The notes: a model not told the origin generated them from the sequence alone. Shown: positions 16,440-25,466, counted from the first letter of the stretch. The stretch: 31,409 nucleotides of DNA from Phocaeicola_A sp963652075 (GCA_963652075.1 CAVJRQ010000041.1:1-31409), one strand, 5' to 3'. Translations and numbers: made by a program.

Positions 16440-18028
16440 TGTTTTTTAGATGTATCGTAATAAGGATTCTGTATCAACAGTTTGTTCGTCTTGATATCCG
16501 TTTCAGGAATCGGCAGATACCATGCGTTGTCATCACTCAGAACAGAGCTCAGCCACTTGGTCATGCCTCCATTATTCTCCTGAAGCAGTGACACGAATTC
16601 CGAACGATACTTGAAGTTCTGCTGTTTACCCAAACGAAGGAGGTCGTACCAGCGTTTTCCTTCCGCGGCAAATTCCATATCGCGTTCGTTCAGTACGGCT
16701 TTCAGCAGACTCAGTTCGTCCGTCTCGGCAATGGTCTCTGCCGTGATGTCCGTCAAGTCAGACAAGCCGGCTCTCTGACGTATCTGATTGATGATGGACA
16801 GTGCCTGCGTCCAGTTCTCCGTTCCGCCTATGCGAACGAGAGCTTCCGCTTTCATCAGCATCACATCGGCCATACGATAGATTATCCAGTTGGCATCGGC
16901 ATCGTTGCCGGTACCGGCACGTGCCGCTTCGACGTTTTCCACGCCCATGCCCGTATATTTCCATATCAAGGCATTGGATGGATAGTATGAGGAAGTGACC
17001 AACCCCGTTTCACTGGACGTAGACTCATCCCCGGCTGCGGCACCCCATTTAGCACGCACCGAGCCTGCCGCACCCTCCTCGCTCAACCGTTGCGTCATGG
17101 CTTCGGAGAACATGTACGAAGGTGTACTCGACGTGGTGAAAGCAAGATACTTGGTCGGCGTGTAACCGTTGGTACCGCTGTTGGACGTGTCGGAAGCATC
17201 GAACATCAGCTCAAAGATAGACTCGTTGCTTCCGTTGCCCTCTTGGGTGTAGAAGTTCTCGAACCAACGCGCCGATGAGGTGATGAACACCGGACGAAGA
17301 CCCGAAGAAGCGTTTATCAGCATGTCGGCATATTTGACGCAGCCCTCGTAGTCCTCAGCCCACAGGCAGGTCTCGGCACCGAGCGCGTACAACGCCCATT
17401 TGGTGGCGCGTCCCTTGTTGGCCCACGCACTCTCGAACTGCTCTTTGGCGGCATTGGTAGCCAAAGCGGCTTCCACGTCACTCTTGATGAAAGCGAGTAC
17501 CTCTTCCTCGCTCGACTTGGCGATGTCGTTCGAGACTTCATCCGTCACGTAGGCTTTCTTCACGAGAGGCACTTCCCTGTAGTTACGTACCAGATAGAGG
17601 TACATCAACCCACGCATAAAATAGGCCTCCGTCAGATGCGAGTTCATCTGTTGCTCACGGTAGCTCTCATCGACAGCCATCACGCCGGGTGCGAATTCCA
17701 ATACGGAGTTGGCCATACCGATAACCTTATAGAATGTCTGCCAAGAGACGCGTGAGTTATCGGGCAACACTTTAAAATCGCCTATCATGGCCGCATTGGC
17801 TATGGACGTGGCCACAGACGCGCCGCGCAACTCGCCCCAGTCAATCATGTAGGGGATGCAAGTACGCATGGAGCTGTATCCCTCGGCCAATATCGCCTCT
17901 ACGTCGGCCGATGATTTCCAGTACATCTCCGTCGTTTGTTTATCGTTGGGCAGGATGTTCAGGTAGTCGTCACAGCCGCTCAACCCGAAAGCGCCGATAA
18001 ACAATGTCGCTAATAATATCTTTTTCAT
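16436..18028 (-). CDS. SusD/RagB-family outer-membrane glycan-binding lipoprotein (proximal copy)
   Basis: Surface lipoprotein of 530 residues. Signal MKKILLATLFIGAFGLSGC (Cys19) followed by DDYLNILPND, the classic SusD start. The canonical motifs are present: EAYFMRGLMYLYLVRNYREVPLVKKAYV near 144-171, INQIRQRAGL, and VLNERDMEFAAEGKRWYDLLRLGK. TPR-like helices are expected between, with the ligand loop region in the middle. It begins 17 bp after the SusC stop and forms a pair with it. This copy is a more typical SusD than the distal one. Substrate is unknown; a pectic oligosaccharide is suggested by the lyase in the same operon. Confidence 0.95.
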   Translation of the reverse strand: MKKILLATLFIGAFGLSGCDDYLNILPNDKQTTEMYWKSSADVEAILAEGYSSMRTCIPYMIDWGELRGASVATSIANAAMIGDFKVLPDNSRVSWQTFYKVIGMANSVLEFAPGVMAVDESYREQQMNSHLTEAYFMRGLMYLYLVRNYREVPLVKKAYVTDEVSNDIAKSSEEEVLAFIKSDVEAALATNAAKEQFESAWANKGRATKWALYALGAETCLWAEDYEGCVKYADMLINASSGLRPVFITSSARWFENFYTQEGNGSNESIFELMFDASDTSNSGTNGYTPTKYLAFTTSSTPSYMFSEAMTQRLSEEGAAGSVRAKWGAAAGDESTSSETGLVTSSYYPSNALIWKYTGMGVENVEAARAGTGNDADANWIIYRMADVMLMKAEALVRIGGTENWTQALSIINQIRQRAGLSDLTDITAETIAETDELSLLKAVLNERDMEFAAEGKRWYDLLRLGKQQNFKYRSEFVSLLQENNGGMTKWLSSVLSDDNAWYLPIPETDIKTNKLLIQNPYYDTSKKQ

Positions 18029-18045
18029 ATCTGCTTATTCTTTCG

Positions 18046-21000
18046 TTAGAAACTTAAATTCACACCACAGGTAAACTGGATGGAGCAAGGCGTGGTGGCC
18101 GTGTCCTCCGAAATGGTGTTCTTCGATTTTACTTCAGGATCCTGTCCCGTATACTTGGTCCACGTAAAGAGGTTGTATCCGGTAACATAGAACTCACAGT
18201 TTGTCAATCCCCACGACTGTGACAGGGTCTTGGGCAACCGATAGGTGAGTGAAAGAGATTTCAAACGGATGTACGAAGCGTCTTCCACAAAACGGTCAGA
18301 ACCCAGGTAGTTGTAACCTTCGTTATAGAGGGCACGGGGGATGTCGGTGATGTCACCCTCGTTGCGCCAACGGCGCAGCACCGCCGTACTCTGGTTGCTG
18401 ACTCCACGCATCGACTCGTTGTTCATACGGGCTTTGTTGACAACGTCCTGTCCGTAACGTCCGTAGAAGTTGGCACTCAGTTTGAACTGTTTGTAACTGA
18501 TGTTCAGACCTGCACCTCCCGTGAAGCGCGGCAGGGAGTTACCCAGATAAACGATGTCGTACTCGTTGATGACACCGTCGTGGTTGATATCCTCGTACAT
18601 GGCGTCACCCGGACAAACGACCGCCGTTCCGTTCTTCATGGTGATAGGATTTCCTTCCAAGTCCTTCATGATGTTACCCTCGGCATCGCGGGCATACGTA
18701 GCGTCTTTGTTCTGATAAACACCCTTGTAACGGTATCCGAAGAAAGAGCCCAACGGACGACCCACTTCGTAGCGGTAAGCATAGTTGCCGTTGCCGAAGG
18801 TATAATTCTCTGCCGTGTAGTTGTCGGGCATCTCGGTAATCTCGTTCTCATTGTGGCTGATGTTGAAGTAACCGGCGACACGCAGGTCTTTATTCTCCAC
18901 CGCCACAACATCCGTGCGGAACTCCCATCCCTTATTCGTCATCTTACCGGAATTGAAGTATTTCATCTTGTAGCTTCCATAACCCAAGGTTGTCGGAGTA
19001 CTTATGTTCGACTGCAGCAAGTCCTTGGTATACTTCTGGTAAACATCGACCGTGAAACGGAGTCTACCCTTGAAGAGCGAGATATCGGCACCCGTGTTGT
19101 ACTCGGTGGTAGTCTCCCACTTCAACCGGTTGAGCTGCATGCTCGACGGTTTGATGGCATCCATGTCCATATAGTTGTTACCGCTGGAGAAAGTTCCCAG
19201 GTAAACACCCGTTCCACTGGCCGTCTTACCGCTCTGTCCGTAGCTGAAGCGGAGTTTCAGTTCCTGAATCCACTTGAGGTCGCGAAGGAACTTCTCTTCC
19301 TGCATGTGCCATGCCAAACCGGCGGAGGGGAACATACCCCAACGTTCGGATTTACCCATGGTGGAGTTGCCTTCCATACTGACCGTACCGTTGATGACGT
19401 AACGGTTCAGATAGGTGTAGTTAAGGGCAGCCGTACCGGAGAGGTTGCGTTCTTTCGATTCGCCCGATCCGGTTGCCGCTACGGCACTGCCGATTATCGG
19501 GTCGGAGAGCTTGGACGAAGGGTTACCGAAAGTCTGACTTCCGTAGCTCGACTTGTTGGCCTCTGTGGTACGCCAGATGAGGTTACCCACGATAGCGTGT
19601 TTCTCCTCCCAGTTCTTTAACGCCATCAACTTGTTCTCCGTAGAGACATTCAGCTGGTTCGATGAGGTGTCCGTACTGCGGTTGGCAAAGGTGTCAGTCC
19701 AAGGCAATCCGGTAGCCACCTGCGGACAGAAGAGGCGACCCTTGGTGTTACGGATATTGAACGAGACATAGCCTTTATAGGTCAACCAAGGCAAGAACTT
19801 GTACTCAGCGTTGAAGTTCATGCGGCTCTCACGCTGTAGCGTGTTGTTGATACCTTCGTGAGCCATTGCCACAGGGTTGTAGTTGGTACTGTTATCGGGG
19901 GTAGTACTCATCGAAGCCTTCGGGTCGATGGTGCTTCCCTCGGTATGAGAGAAATACTGTGAGGTACGTTCGCCCGTCGCGTCGTCTATATAATAAGGAG
20001 ACTTGTTCGGCATCTTGCTGAAAGCGACGCTACGGATGTTGCCATAGCTGGCATCGCGCTCCGACTGCGTGTAGGTGAAGTTCGCGTCAAATTTCAGTTT
20101 CTCGGAGAAACGGTAGGATATCTGCAAACTGGAGTTCAAACGATTGAATCCGGTTCCGATGGTCGTACCTCCCTCGTTGAGATAGCCCAAGGAGAAACGG
20201 TATGTGGCGCGTTCACCACCTCCGCTCATGGAGAACGTATTCTCCCAGCTTTGGGTATTGCGGCGTATCTCTGAGAGCCAGTCGGTGTCGGCGTTGTATT
20301 CATCGAAGTAAACCCAATCGGGGTCGTAACCAATCTCCTTTTGGTTGAAGAGGAGATTCAAGTAGTTGCGTGCCGTACTGGAGCTCGTGCCTACGTAGTT
20401 GGCTGCGTTCCAGATGGCTTCGCTCATGAGGGCGGTGTATTGGTCACCGTTCAGCATCGGGATGCTTTCGGGCTCAAACTTTGCGGAGTATTTCGAAGAG
20501 AAGGAGAAACGGGTCTTGCCGATTGTACCCTTCTTGGTATTGATGATGAGTACGCCATTGGCACCTTTTGTTCCCCAAATAGCCGTTGCGGCAGCGTCCT
20601 TCAGCACCTCGATAGACTGGATGTCCTGCGGAGAGATGTTCAGCAAGGCTCCGAGGTCATCATTGTTCAAGTTCGAGAAGTCCGTGTCCTCACTGATGTC
20701 TGAGGGGTAAGGGATACCGTCGACCACAATCAACGGATTGGCGTTGGCGTTCAAGGTACTTGTACCACGAATCTGAATGCTGGCACGCGCACCAGGGTCA
20801 CCACCACCGAGCACGATATCCACACCACCCAGCTGACCTTGCAACGCGTCCTCGATGGAGGTAACGGGCGAGGTGGCTACCAATTCGTCCATGTTGACCT
20901 TTTGGGTGGCGGATACCTGCTGACGGGCAGACAAACCCAGGTCGTTGCGGTCCATGCGGGCTGCGCTGACCACCACCTCGTTCATGGTTTGGGAGTCATC

Positions 21001-21315
21001 GGTCATGGTCACGTTCAACTTCTCCTGACCCGTATACTTGATTCGGTTCGTCTTCATACCGATGTACGAGAAAACGATGGTCAGGTTCTTCTCGTTAGGA
21101 ATCTTCAGGTTATAGGTACCGTTCATGTCGGTAATTGTTCCTCCCAACGAACGGTTCTGTGGGTTCATGATATTGATGTTCACACCCATTATCGGTTCGG
21201 CTTGGCCATTGAGCATCTCAATCACTTTGCCGGACAGGACTTTTGTTTGTCCCTGCGCCTTGCCCGTCAGACAGACGAGCAAGAAGGCGATGAATATATA
21301 TTTGAAAACTTTCAT
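18046..21315 (-). CDS. SusC/RagA-family TonB-dependent outer-membrane transporter (proximal copy)
   Basis: Outer-membrane importer of 1089 residues from MKVFKYIFIAFLLVCLTGKAQGQ. A longer frame begins with TTG at 21337-21339, but the ATG at 21315 gives the proper signal peptide and was chosen. Parts in order: signal (about 1-23), carboxypeptidase-regulatory-like domain (about 28-105, VLSGKVIEMLNGQAEPIMGVNI and SYIGMKTNRIKY), plug (about 115-245, with EDALQGQLGGVDIVLGGGDPGARASIQIRG, PLIVVDGIPY and VLKDAAATAIWGTKGANGVLIINTKKG), then the barrel ending CSIQFTCGVNLSF with terminal Phe. The motif GDPGARASIQIRG is the SusC signature. It starts 20 bp after the four-FAS1 gene and precedes its SusD by 17 bp. 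Confidence 0.95.
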   Translation of the reverse strand: MKVFKYIFIAFLLVCLTGKAQGQTKVLSGKVIEMLNGQAEPIMGVNINIMNPQNRSLGGTITDMNGTYNLKIPNEKNLTIVFSYIGMKTNRIKYTGQEKLNVTMTDDSQTMNEVVVSAARMDRNDLGLSARQQVSATQKVNMDELVATSPVTSIEDALQGQLGGVDIVLGGGDPGARASIQIRGTSTLNANANPLIVVDGIPYPSDISEDTDFSNLNNDDLGALLNISPQDIQSIEVLKDAAATAIWGTKGANGVLIINTKKGTIGKTRFSFSSKYSAKFEPESIPMLNGDQYTALMSEAIWNAANYVGTSSSTARNYLNLLFNQKEIGYDPDWVYFDEYNADTDWLSEIRRNTQSWENTFSMSGGGERATYRFSLGYLNEGGTTIGTGFNRLNSSLQISYRFSEKLKFDANFTYTQSERDASYGNIRSVAFSKMPNKSPYYIDDATGERTSQYFSHTEGSTIDPKASMSTTPDNSTNYNPVAMAHEGINNTLQRESRMNFNAEYKFLPWLTYKGYVSFNIRNTKGRLFCPQVATGLPWTDTFANRSTDTSSNQLNVSTENKLMALKNWEEKHAIVGNLIWRTTEANKSSYGSQTFGNPSSKLSDPIIGSAVAATGSGESKERNLSGTAALNYTYLNRYVINGTVSMEGNSTMGKSERWGMFPSAGLAWHMQEEKFLRDLKWIQELKLRFSYGQSGKTASGTGVYLGTFSSGNNYMDMDAIKPSSMQLNRLKWETTTEYNTGADISLFKGRLRFTVDVYQKYTKDLLQSNISTPTTLGYGSYKMKYFNSGKMTNKGWEFRTDVVAVENKDLRVAGYFNISHNENEITEMPDNYTAENYTFGNGNYAYRYEVGRPLGSFFGYRYKGVYQNKDATYARDAEGNIMKDLEGNPITMKNGTAVVCPGDAMYEDINHDGVINEYDIVYLGNSLPRFTGGAGLNISYKQFKLSANFYGRYGQDVVNKARMNNESMRGVSNQSTAVLRRWRNEGDITDIPRALYNEGYNYLGSDRFVEDASYIRLKSLSLTYRLPKTLSQSWGLTNCEFYVTGYNLFTWTKYTGQDPEVKSKNTISEDTATTPCSIQFTCGVNLSF

Positions 21316-21335
21316 AATTGCTGTTTTACGGTTAA

Positions 21336-23618
21336 TCAAAGGGCATCATCTATCAGCTGGAAGCATCCGTCCTTAAAAGCGAAGGGGAAGCAATCATAGT
21401 CAGCGATTACGTGACACGCGCTACGCCCGGTCAGTTGCACGCTCAGTCCGGAACCGTCATCCGTATAGTCAATGGCAGGATAGCTTGTGCTGAGCGTGTT
21501 GTATGCCTGGCTCTTCATGGTAGATCCGACATACGGGTAGTTCACCAAGGCGTTGTTGGAGTTGGTGATGAAATAGGACAAGAGATAACTCCTCAGCGCA
21601 TCCTTGTCAACAGCGTCAGCGATGAGAGAACCGCTCTCGTCAAACGCCCCGTTGGTAATGCCCGGTATGCGATTGGCGGACAATGCCGTCTGGATAGCGT
21701 CGTTGGTAGGGATGAAGGCGATGAAACGATCGGAGGTCGTCAAGTCCGTAATCGTTTCGTTGGCAATCATGCCCGCCGTTTTCATCAGCGTCACAAAGCG
21801 GTAATATACGTAACGCTTATCCGCACAGATGGCGAGTGCGTTCGCCAGCGTCTCTTTCATTTCGGACGAGAAATAGTCCGGATAGAAGTAAGAAGCCTCA
21901 CCGTCGGTGGTGTACACCGTACCATTTTCCTGGTCGGCCAGTTTGGTGAACGCGCACCATATCGTCGTGTTGTCCTCCGGATTCAGCTGTTTGTTAAAGA
22001 GGGCATTGGTCGTAATCTTGCCATCCTTGACAAACCAGAAGTTCCAGCTTGCCAACGTAGGAATCACCTTCGTTCCCGACTCGGGGAGAGTGGTGCCCTC
22101 GGCAGCGGTGCGGCTTGCCAGGTTGATGTAGAGCAGATTCTGCTTGTCGGAGGTGCTCAACGGAGTAGTTCCACCGTCGTCACCGTCTTTTGTCAGCGTC
22201 TTTGTGTCGTGTACCGTATAGATATGCGATTCGTTCAACTGCTCTTCCGATGGCAAAATCATCGTATATTTCGCTTCGGGAGAAGAGAGCAGCGACTGCA
22301 ATCCCAGCCCGCTCAAGGCATACAGAATGGGACGCGCGTCCTTACGCAGATAGATGGGGCCTACGATGGAGGTATAATGGGTAGGAGGCAGCATCTCGCT
22401 CATGCCATAGAGCGTTCCGTTCACGCAGAGCCGACGGTCTTTGATGTCGGCCGTGTTGATCTGCAAGTCCAATGTGCCTTCGGCTTTCGCCTTGTCGATG
22501 TCTTGCGGAAACAACATCTGACTGCCAACAATGTAGCTCTTGATGAAATCACTGACGATGATATCATCCACATCTTCCAAGGAGGCATAGCCACCCTCTT
22601 TCCAGTATTTATCGAAGAAAGCGGTCAGGGCGTTGTTGTCCGGGGCAAACACCGTGTAGGACTGCGACGACAGGGTGGTGAAGGCTTGATAGTTGCTGAC
22701 AGGCCATTCACAAGCGATGTCCGGCAATGAAGTGCCGTTGAGCTCCACACTGTGTTTGTACTGATAGATGGAGTCGACACCATACGTCGAAGCGTATGAT
22801 TTGGTGAGTTCGTCATCATAGACGTAGGTACCCCATTTGTCGTAGAGATTCAGGAACATGGAGTAGTTGGAGTCGTCCTTCAGTTCGGTATAGATAGTCT
22901 CCAAGGGTTCGATTACCCGGTCTACGGTATGGATGTAACCGTTGTTGGCAATGATGCCATACTCTTTCACCGAGGCGTTGGATACATTGAATCCGTTGTC
23001 GCCTTCCCAAGTGGACTCGGGGTAGAAATACTCGTAGCTCGACTTGGCGTCAAGGCCTCGGGTCTGGAAGAAGCGGTAGGAGAACACCGGCAAGAAACGT
23101 TCCAAGTGGTACACCATCACCTGCTTGCCTTCTGAGTTGACCCCATAGCTGGGAGCATCGATGCTGTAGGTACGGTGTTTGTAATAGAGACCGGCATTCA
23201 CCTCTTTCTCCTCATCCGTTTCCATGCTTCCGGAGGGTCGGTAGTTGATGAAATCATTCGTGTTGTAGGAATAATACACCAAGTGGAAGCCAATCAGCTT
23301 CTTCAGTTCGGCCGTTGGCACGTCCTTCACCGAAGTGTAGTTGTTCTTTGTCAGGTAGGCCTGGAACGCGTCATTGTCCGGAGCCATCACGGTCACTGTA
23401 GTCTTTCCGTGCATGATAGGTTTAAGTCCGGCAATCTCGGCGGCTTCGAGGAACATCGAGTAATTACCGTACTCTCCTGATTCCAGTACTTCCCACGCAC
23501 TGCCTTTCACCCAGTCGGGCACTTTGTAGTGTTCATCCATCTTGTCTTCGCAAGCGGTAGCCAGGAATGGAATGAGCAACAGCCAAAGCATCTTTCGTAA
23601 GAATGTCACTTTTTTCAT
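21336..23618 (-). CDS. Four-FAS1-domain surface lipoprotein (760 aa)
   Basis: Signal MKKVTFLRKMLWLLLIPFLATAC (Cys23) followed by EDKMDEHY, predicting surface display. Four FAS1 repeats are indicated by their strand motif: TVTVMAPDNDAFQAY (74-88), YTVFAPDNNALTAF (321-334), a divergent YTMILPSEEQLNES (451-464) and FIAFIPTNDAIQTA (632-645). The usual partner motifs are seen for the first (LIGFHLVYY; closing IANNGYIHTVDRVIEP at 223-238). Repeats 3 and 4 are long and degenerate, with inserts of about 100 residues (480-600). There is no catalytic motif and no beta-sandwich tail like the other two FAS1 proteins. It lies between the lyase (63 bp) and SusC (20 bp). Role inferred: elongated adhesive or glycan-presenting protein at the cell surface. 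Confidence 0.83.
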   Translation of the reverse strand: MKKVTFLRKMLWLLLIPFLATACEDKMDEHYKVPDWVKGSAWEVLESGEYGNYSMFLEAAEIAGLKPIMHGKTTVTVMAPDNDAFQAYLTKNNYTSVKDVPTAELKKLIGFHLVYYSYNTNDFINYRPSGSMETDEEKEVNAGLYYKHRTYSIDAPSYGVNSEGKQVMVYHLERFLPVFSYRFFQTRGLDAKSSYEYFYPESTWEGDNGFNVSNASVKEYGIIANNGYIHTVDRVIEPLETIYTELKDDSNYSMFLNLYDKWGTYVYDDELTKSYASTYGVDSIYQYKHSVELNGTSLPDIACEWPVSNYQAFTTLSSQSYTVFAPDNNALTAFFDKYWKEGGYASLEDVDDIIVSDFIKSYIVGSQMLFPQDIDKAKAEGTLDLQINTADIKDRRLCVNGTLYGMSEMLPPTHYTSIVGPIYLRKDARPILYALSGLGLQSLLSSPEAKYTMILPSEEQLNESHIYTVHDTKTLTKDGDDGGTTPLSTSDKQNLLYINLASRTAAEGTTLPESGTKVIPTLASWNFWFVKDGKITTNALFNKQLNPEDNTTIWCAFTKLADQENGTVYTTDGEASYFYPDYFSSEMKETLANALAICADKRYVYYRFVTLMKTAGMIANETITDLTTSDRFIAFIPTNDAIQTALSANRIPGITNGAFDESGSLIADAVDKDALRSYLLSYFITNSNNALVNYPYVGSTMKSQAYNTLSTSYPAIDYTDDGSGLSVQLTGRSACHVIADYDCFPFAFKDGCFQLIDDAL

Positions 23619-23681
23619 TTCTATTAGAATTAGTTATTATTGTTGTTTTCTTGTTGTTTCGTCCCATGCGGAGGGTTTACC

Positions 23682-25358
23682 TTATTGGTTCTTCCATTTC
23701 GTGTACGCTGATTCATACAACTCGGGGAATTGCAATGAGAAGGCATAGTTCTCGATATTGGTATATCCGTTGCCAGCCACCTTCAGGGCATCGGAAGGGT
23801 CGTTCTTGTCGAGTTGCCACATGTCCTCAAACTCATCGGGCATACCGTCCTTGTCCGTATCCTTGGCAGGGTCGGCTATCGTAATCTGTTGCCAGGTTTT
23901 CGCCAACGGATACTGCGTCTCGTTGTTTTGGTCGCGCAGGATAACGCCTTCCTTGCCGAGCGACTTGAGTTCGTCAATCATAAACTGGTCTACCTTGTCG
24001 CGGTTCGGCAACACAGCTCCTACATTATTTATAATATAGTTGTAGGCTTCCTCCGCGGTGCTCTTCTGCAAGATGTTCGGATGCAGAGCGCTCGGGCTGT
24101 TGATGAACGAGGGAGTAAAGTCCATGTAGGTACTCCAATTGGCTTGCGTGATTTCCACTCCGTTCAGCTTTCCGTCCACGTTGTCGTCGTAGTAGTTACC
24201 CACGCAATAGGTGTCGAAGTTCTCGTTACCGCGTGTAAAAGGAGCGCAAGGGTTGGACTTCTCCAATACCATATAGTACGAGCCATCGCTGCCCGACGGG
24301 ATACATTTGGTCAAATCACCGATGATATTCGGGTCGACATTGGCCACTGCCGTGTTGCGCCATATATAGCACGGTCCTTTGATGAAATAGTTGTTCTCAA
24401 TGTCCGTGTCAGAGTGTCCATCGGAATCACCGCCCATGATGTAGGCGCCGTCCTTCCAGTTGTAAATCACGTTGTTCACGTACTGGTTGAGTCCCTTCAC
24501 CTTGAAGTTACGGGTCAGGTTGTCTATCAACAGATTGCGGAAGATGGTTATGCCTTCGTCATCGTTGGTCTGCACCAAGCCACCGCAAGAGTGGTTCATA
24601 CATCCCTGACCAATGATGGAGTTTTGGATGGTGATGTTCTTGGGGCGTGTACCCTTATTGTCGGCACTGATGGAAAAGTTCTCATCCAATCCCCAGGTGA
24701 TGGAGCAATGGTCATAGATTTGGTCACTTCCGTTAGCCACGCCTGCTGCGTCACCGCTATCCGCTCCACTGAACTGGCGTCCCATGCGCTGACGCATATA
24801 ACGTACTATCAGGTTCGTGGCACCCGACCCCATCATACGTCCATTGTAGAGTTCGATGCCGTCACCCGGAGCCGTCTCGAACAAGACTGTCTGATTATTC
24901 TTAAAAGAGTAGGCTTCCTTGTTCAAATTGATTACGCCCGAAACGGCAAACACAATGATGCGGTTAGGCTGACTGATGGCATCCTTGAAAGAGCCCTCGC
25001 CGGAAGTGTTGAGGTTTGTCACGCGATAGACGCTATAGCTCTCGGCGGCACGCGCTCCGCGCGTGTAACGGCCGTGACCTTCCGCTCCGGGAAATGCCAG
25101 CAAATCACCGGAACCGTCATCAAAACGAGGGAACGACAGTTTCACCTTTTGCGATGAACCGCTGTCGTCGTCATCGTCCACGTCTTTCACAATCGCCTTA
25201 TTGATGGAGGGATCGGCCTCCTCCTCGTCAACGGGTAGCGGGTCGCCCACACAAGCTGCGGCCATATTGATAAGCATCAGGGAAATCACCCCGAAGAAGG
25301 AACAAAGACACGTCAGTAACCAACGGAAGTCTTTCGGTTTTTTCTTGTTGTTTATCAT
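23682..25358 (-). CDS. Polysaccharide lyase family 1-type pectate lyase lipoprotein
   Basis: Parallel beta-helix lyase of 558 residues, expected to cut polygalacturonate by Ca2+-dependent beta-elimination. A long signal (1-36) ends MAAAC, giving a lipoprotein, followed by an acidic linker (44-66, including a run of Asp). The catalytic region begins at LLAFPGAEGHGRYTRGAR (86-103). Family motifs are IIVFAVSGVINL (134-145), IYDHCSITWGLDENFSI (214-230, the PL1 DHxSxSWxxDE type) and NLLIDNLTRNFKVKG (275-289), in which R283 is the likely catalytic base. The C-terminus has DTDKDGMPDEFEDMWQLDKNDPSDA (500-524), a Ca-binding thrombospondin type 3-like stretch common in such lyases. It is the first gene of the eight-gene operon. 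PL1 is preferred over other beta-helix lyases; substrate methylation state is unknown. Confidence 0.88.
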   Translation of the reverse strand: MINNKKKPKDFRWLLTCLCSFFGVISLMLINMAAACVGDPLPVDEEEADPSINKAIVKDVDDDDDSGSSQKVKLSFPRFDDGSGDLLAFPGAEGHGRYTRGARAAESYSVYRVTNLNTSGEGSFKDAISQPNRIIVFAVSGVINLNKEAYSFKNNQTVLFETAPGDGIELYNGRMMGSGATNLIVRYMRQRMGRQFSGADSGDAAGVANGSDQIYDHCSITWGLDENFSISADNKGTRPKNITIQNSIIGQGCMNHSCGGLVQTNDDEGITIFRNLLIDNLTRNFKVKGLNQYVNNVIYNWKDGAYIMGGDSDGHSDTDIENNYFIKGPCYIWRNTAVANVDPNIIGDLTKCIPSGSDGSYYMVLEKSNPCAPFTRGNENFDTYCVGNYYDDNVDGKLNGVEITQANWSTYMDFTPSFINSPSALHPNILQKSTAEEAYNYIINNVGAVLPNRDKVDQFMIDELKSLGKEGVILRDQNNETQYPLAKTWQQITIADPAKDTDKDGMPDEFEDMWQLDKNDPSDALKVAGNGYTNIENYAFSLQFPELYESAYTKWKNQ

Positions 25359-25427
25359 AGTATATATTTTAATGTATTAATGAACAGTCCGTACTTTTCT
25401 TGTTGNNNNNNNNNNTTCTTGTTGTTT
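25342..25427. repeat. TTCTTGTTGTTT motif copies around the assembly gap
   Basis: The 12-mer TTCTTGTTGTTT occurs at 25342-25353 (start of the lyase gene) and 25416-25427 (just right of the gap). The left gap edge ends with its first nine bases (25397-25405). A further copy lies at 23648-23659 just before the four-FAS1 gene. Copies in the 5' regions of both genes mean either an A-rich leader shared on the minus strand or a local repeat that broke the assembly. Confidence 0.6.
25406..25415. other. Assembly gap (10 Ns)
   Basis: Ten undetermined bases. Both edges carry TTCTTGTTG, so the two contigs may simply overlap by nine bases, or a longer repeat may be collapsed here. The true length is unknown. 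Confidence 0.95.
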
Positions 25428-25466
25428 CTAAGGTCACAAAGGATGACACTTTTTCACTTAGCAAAG

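Noticed and set aside
18580..19620. Long antisense frame opposite the proximal SusC (also at 21411-22730, 23814-25157, 5715-6734, 11595-12341, 2310-3230 and 30003-31007)
   Set aside because: Each mirrors a well-supported gene, has a His/Val/Arg-rich composition typical of reverse-complement translation, and no known domain.
21316..21339. Longer N-terminus of the proximal SusC starting at 21339
   Set aside because: It begins with TTG, overlaps the FAS1 stop and puts eight polar residues before a complete signal peptide; the ATG at 21315 is better.
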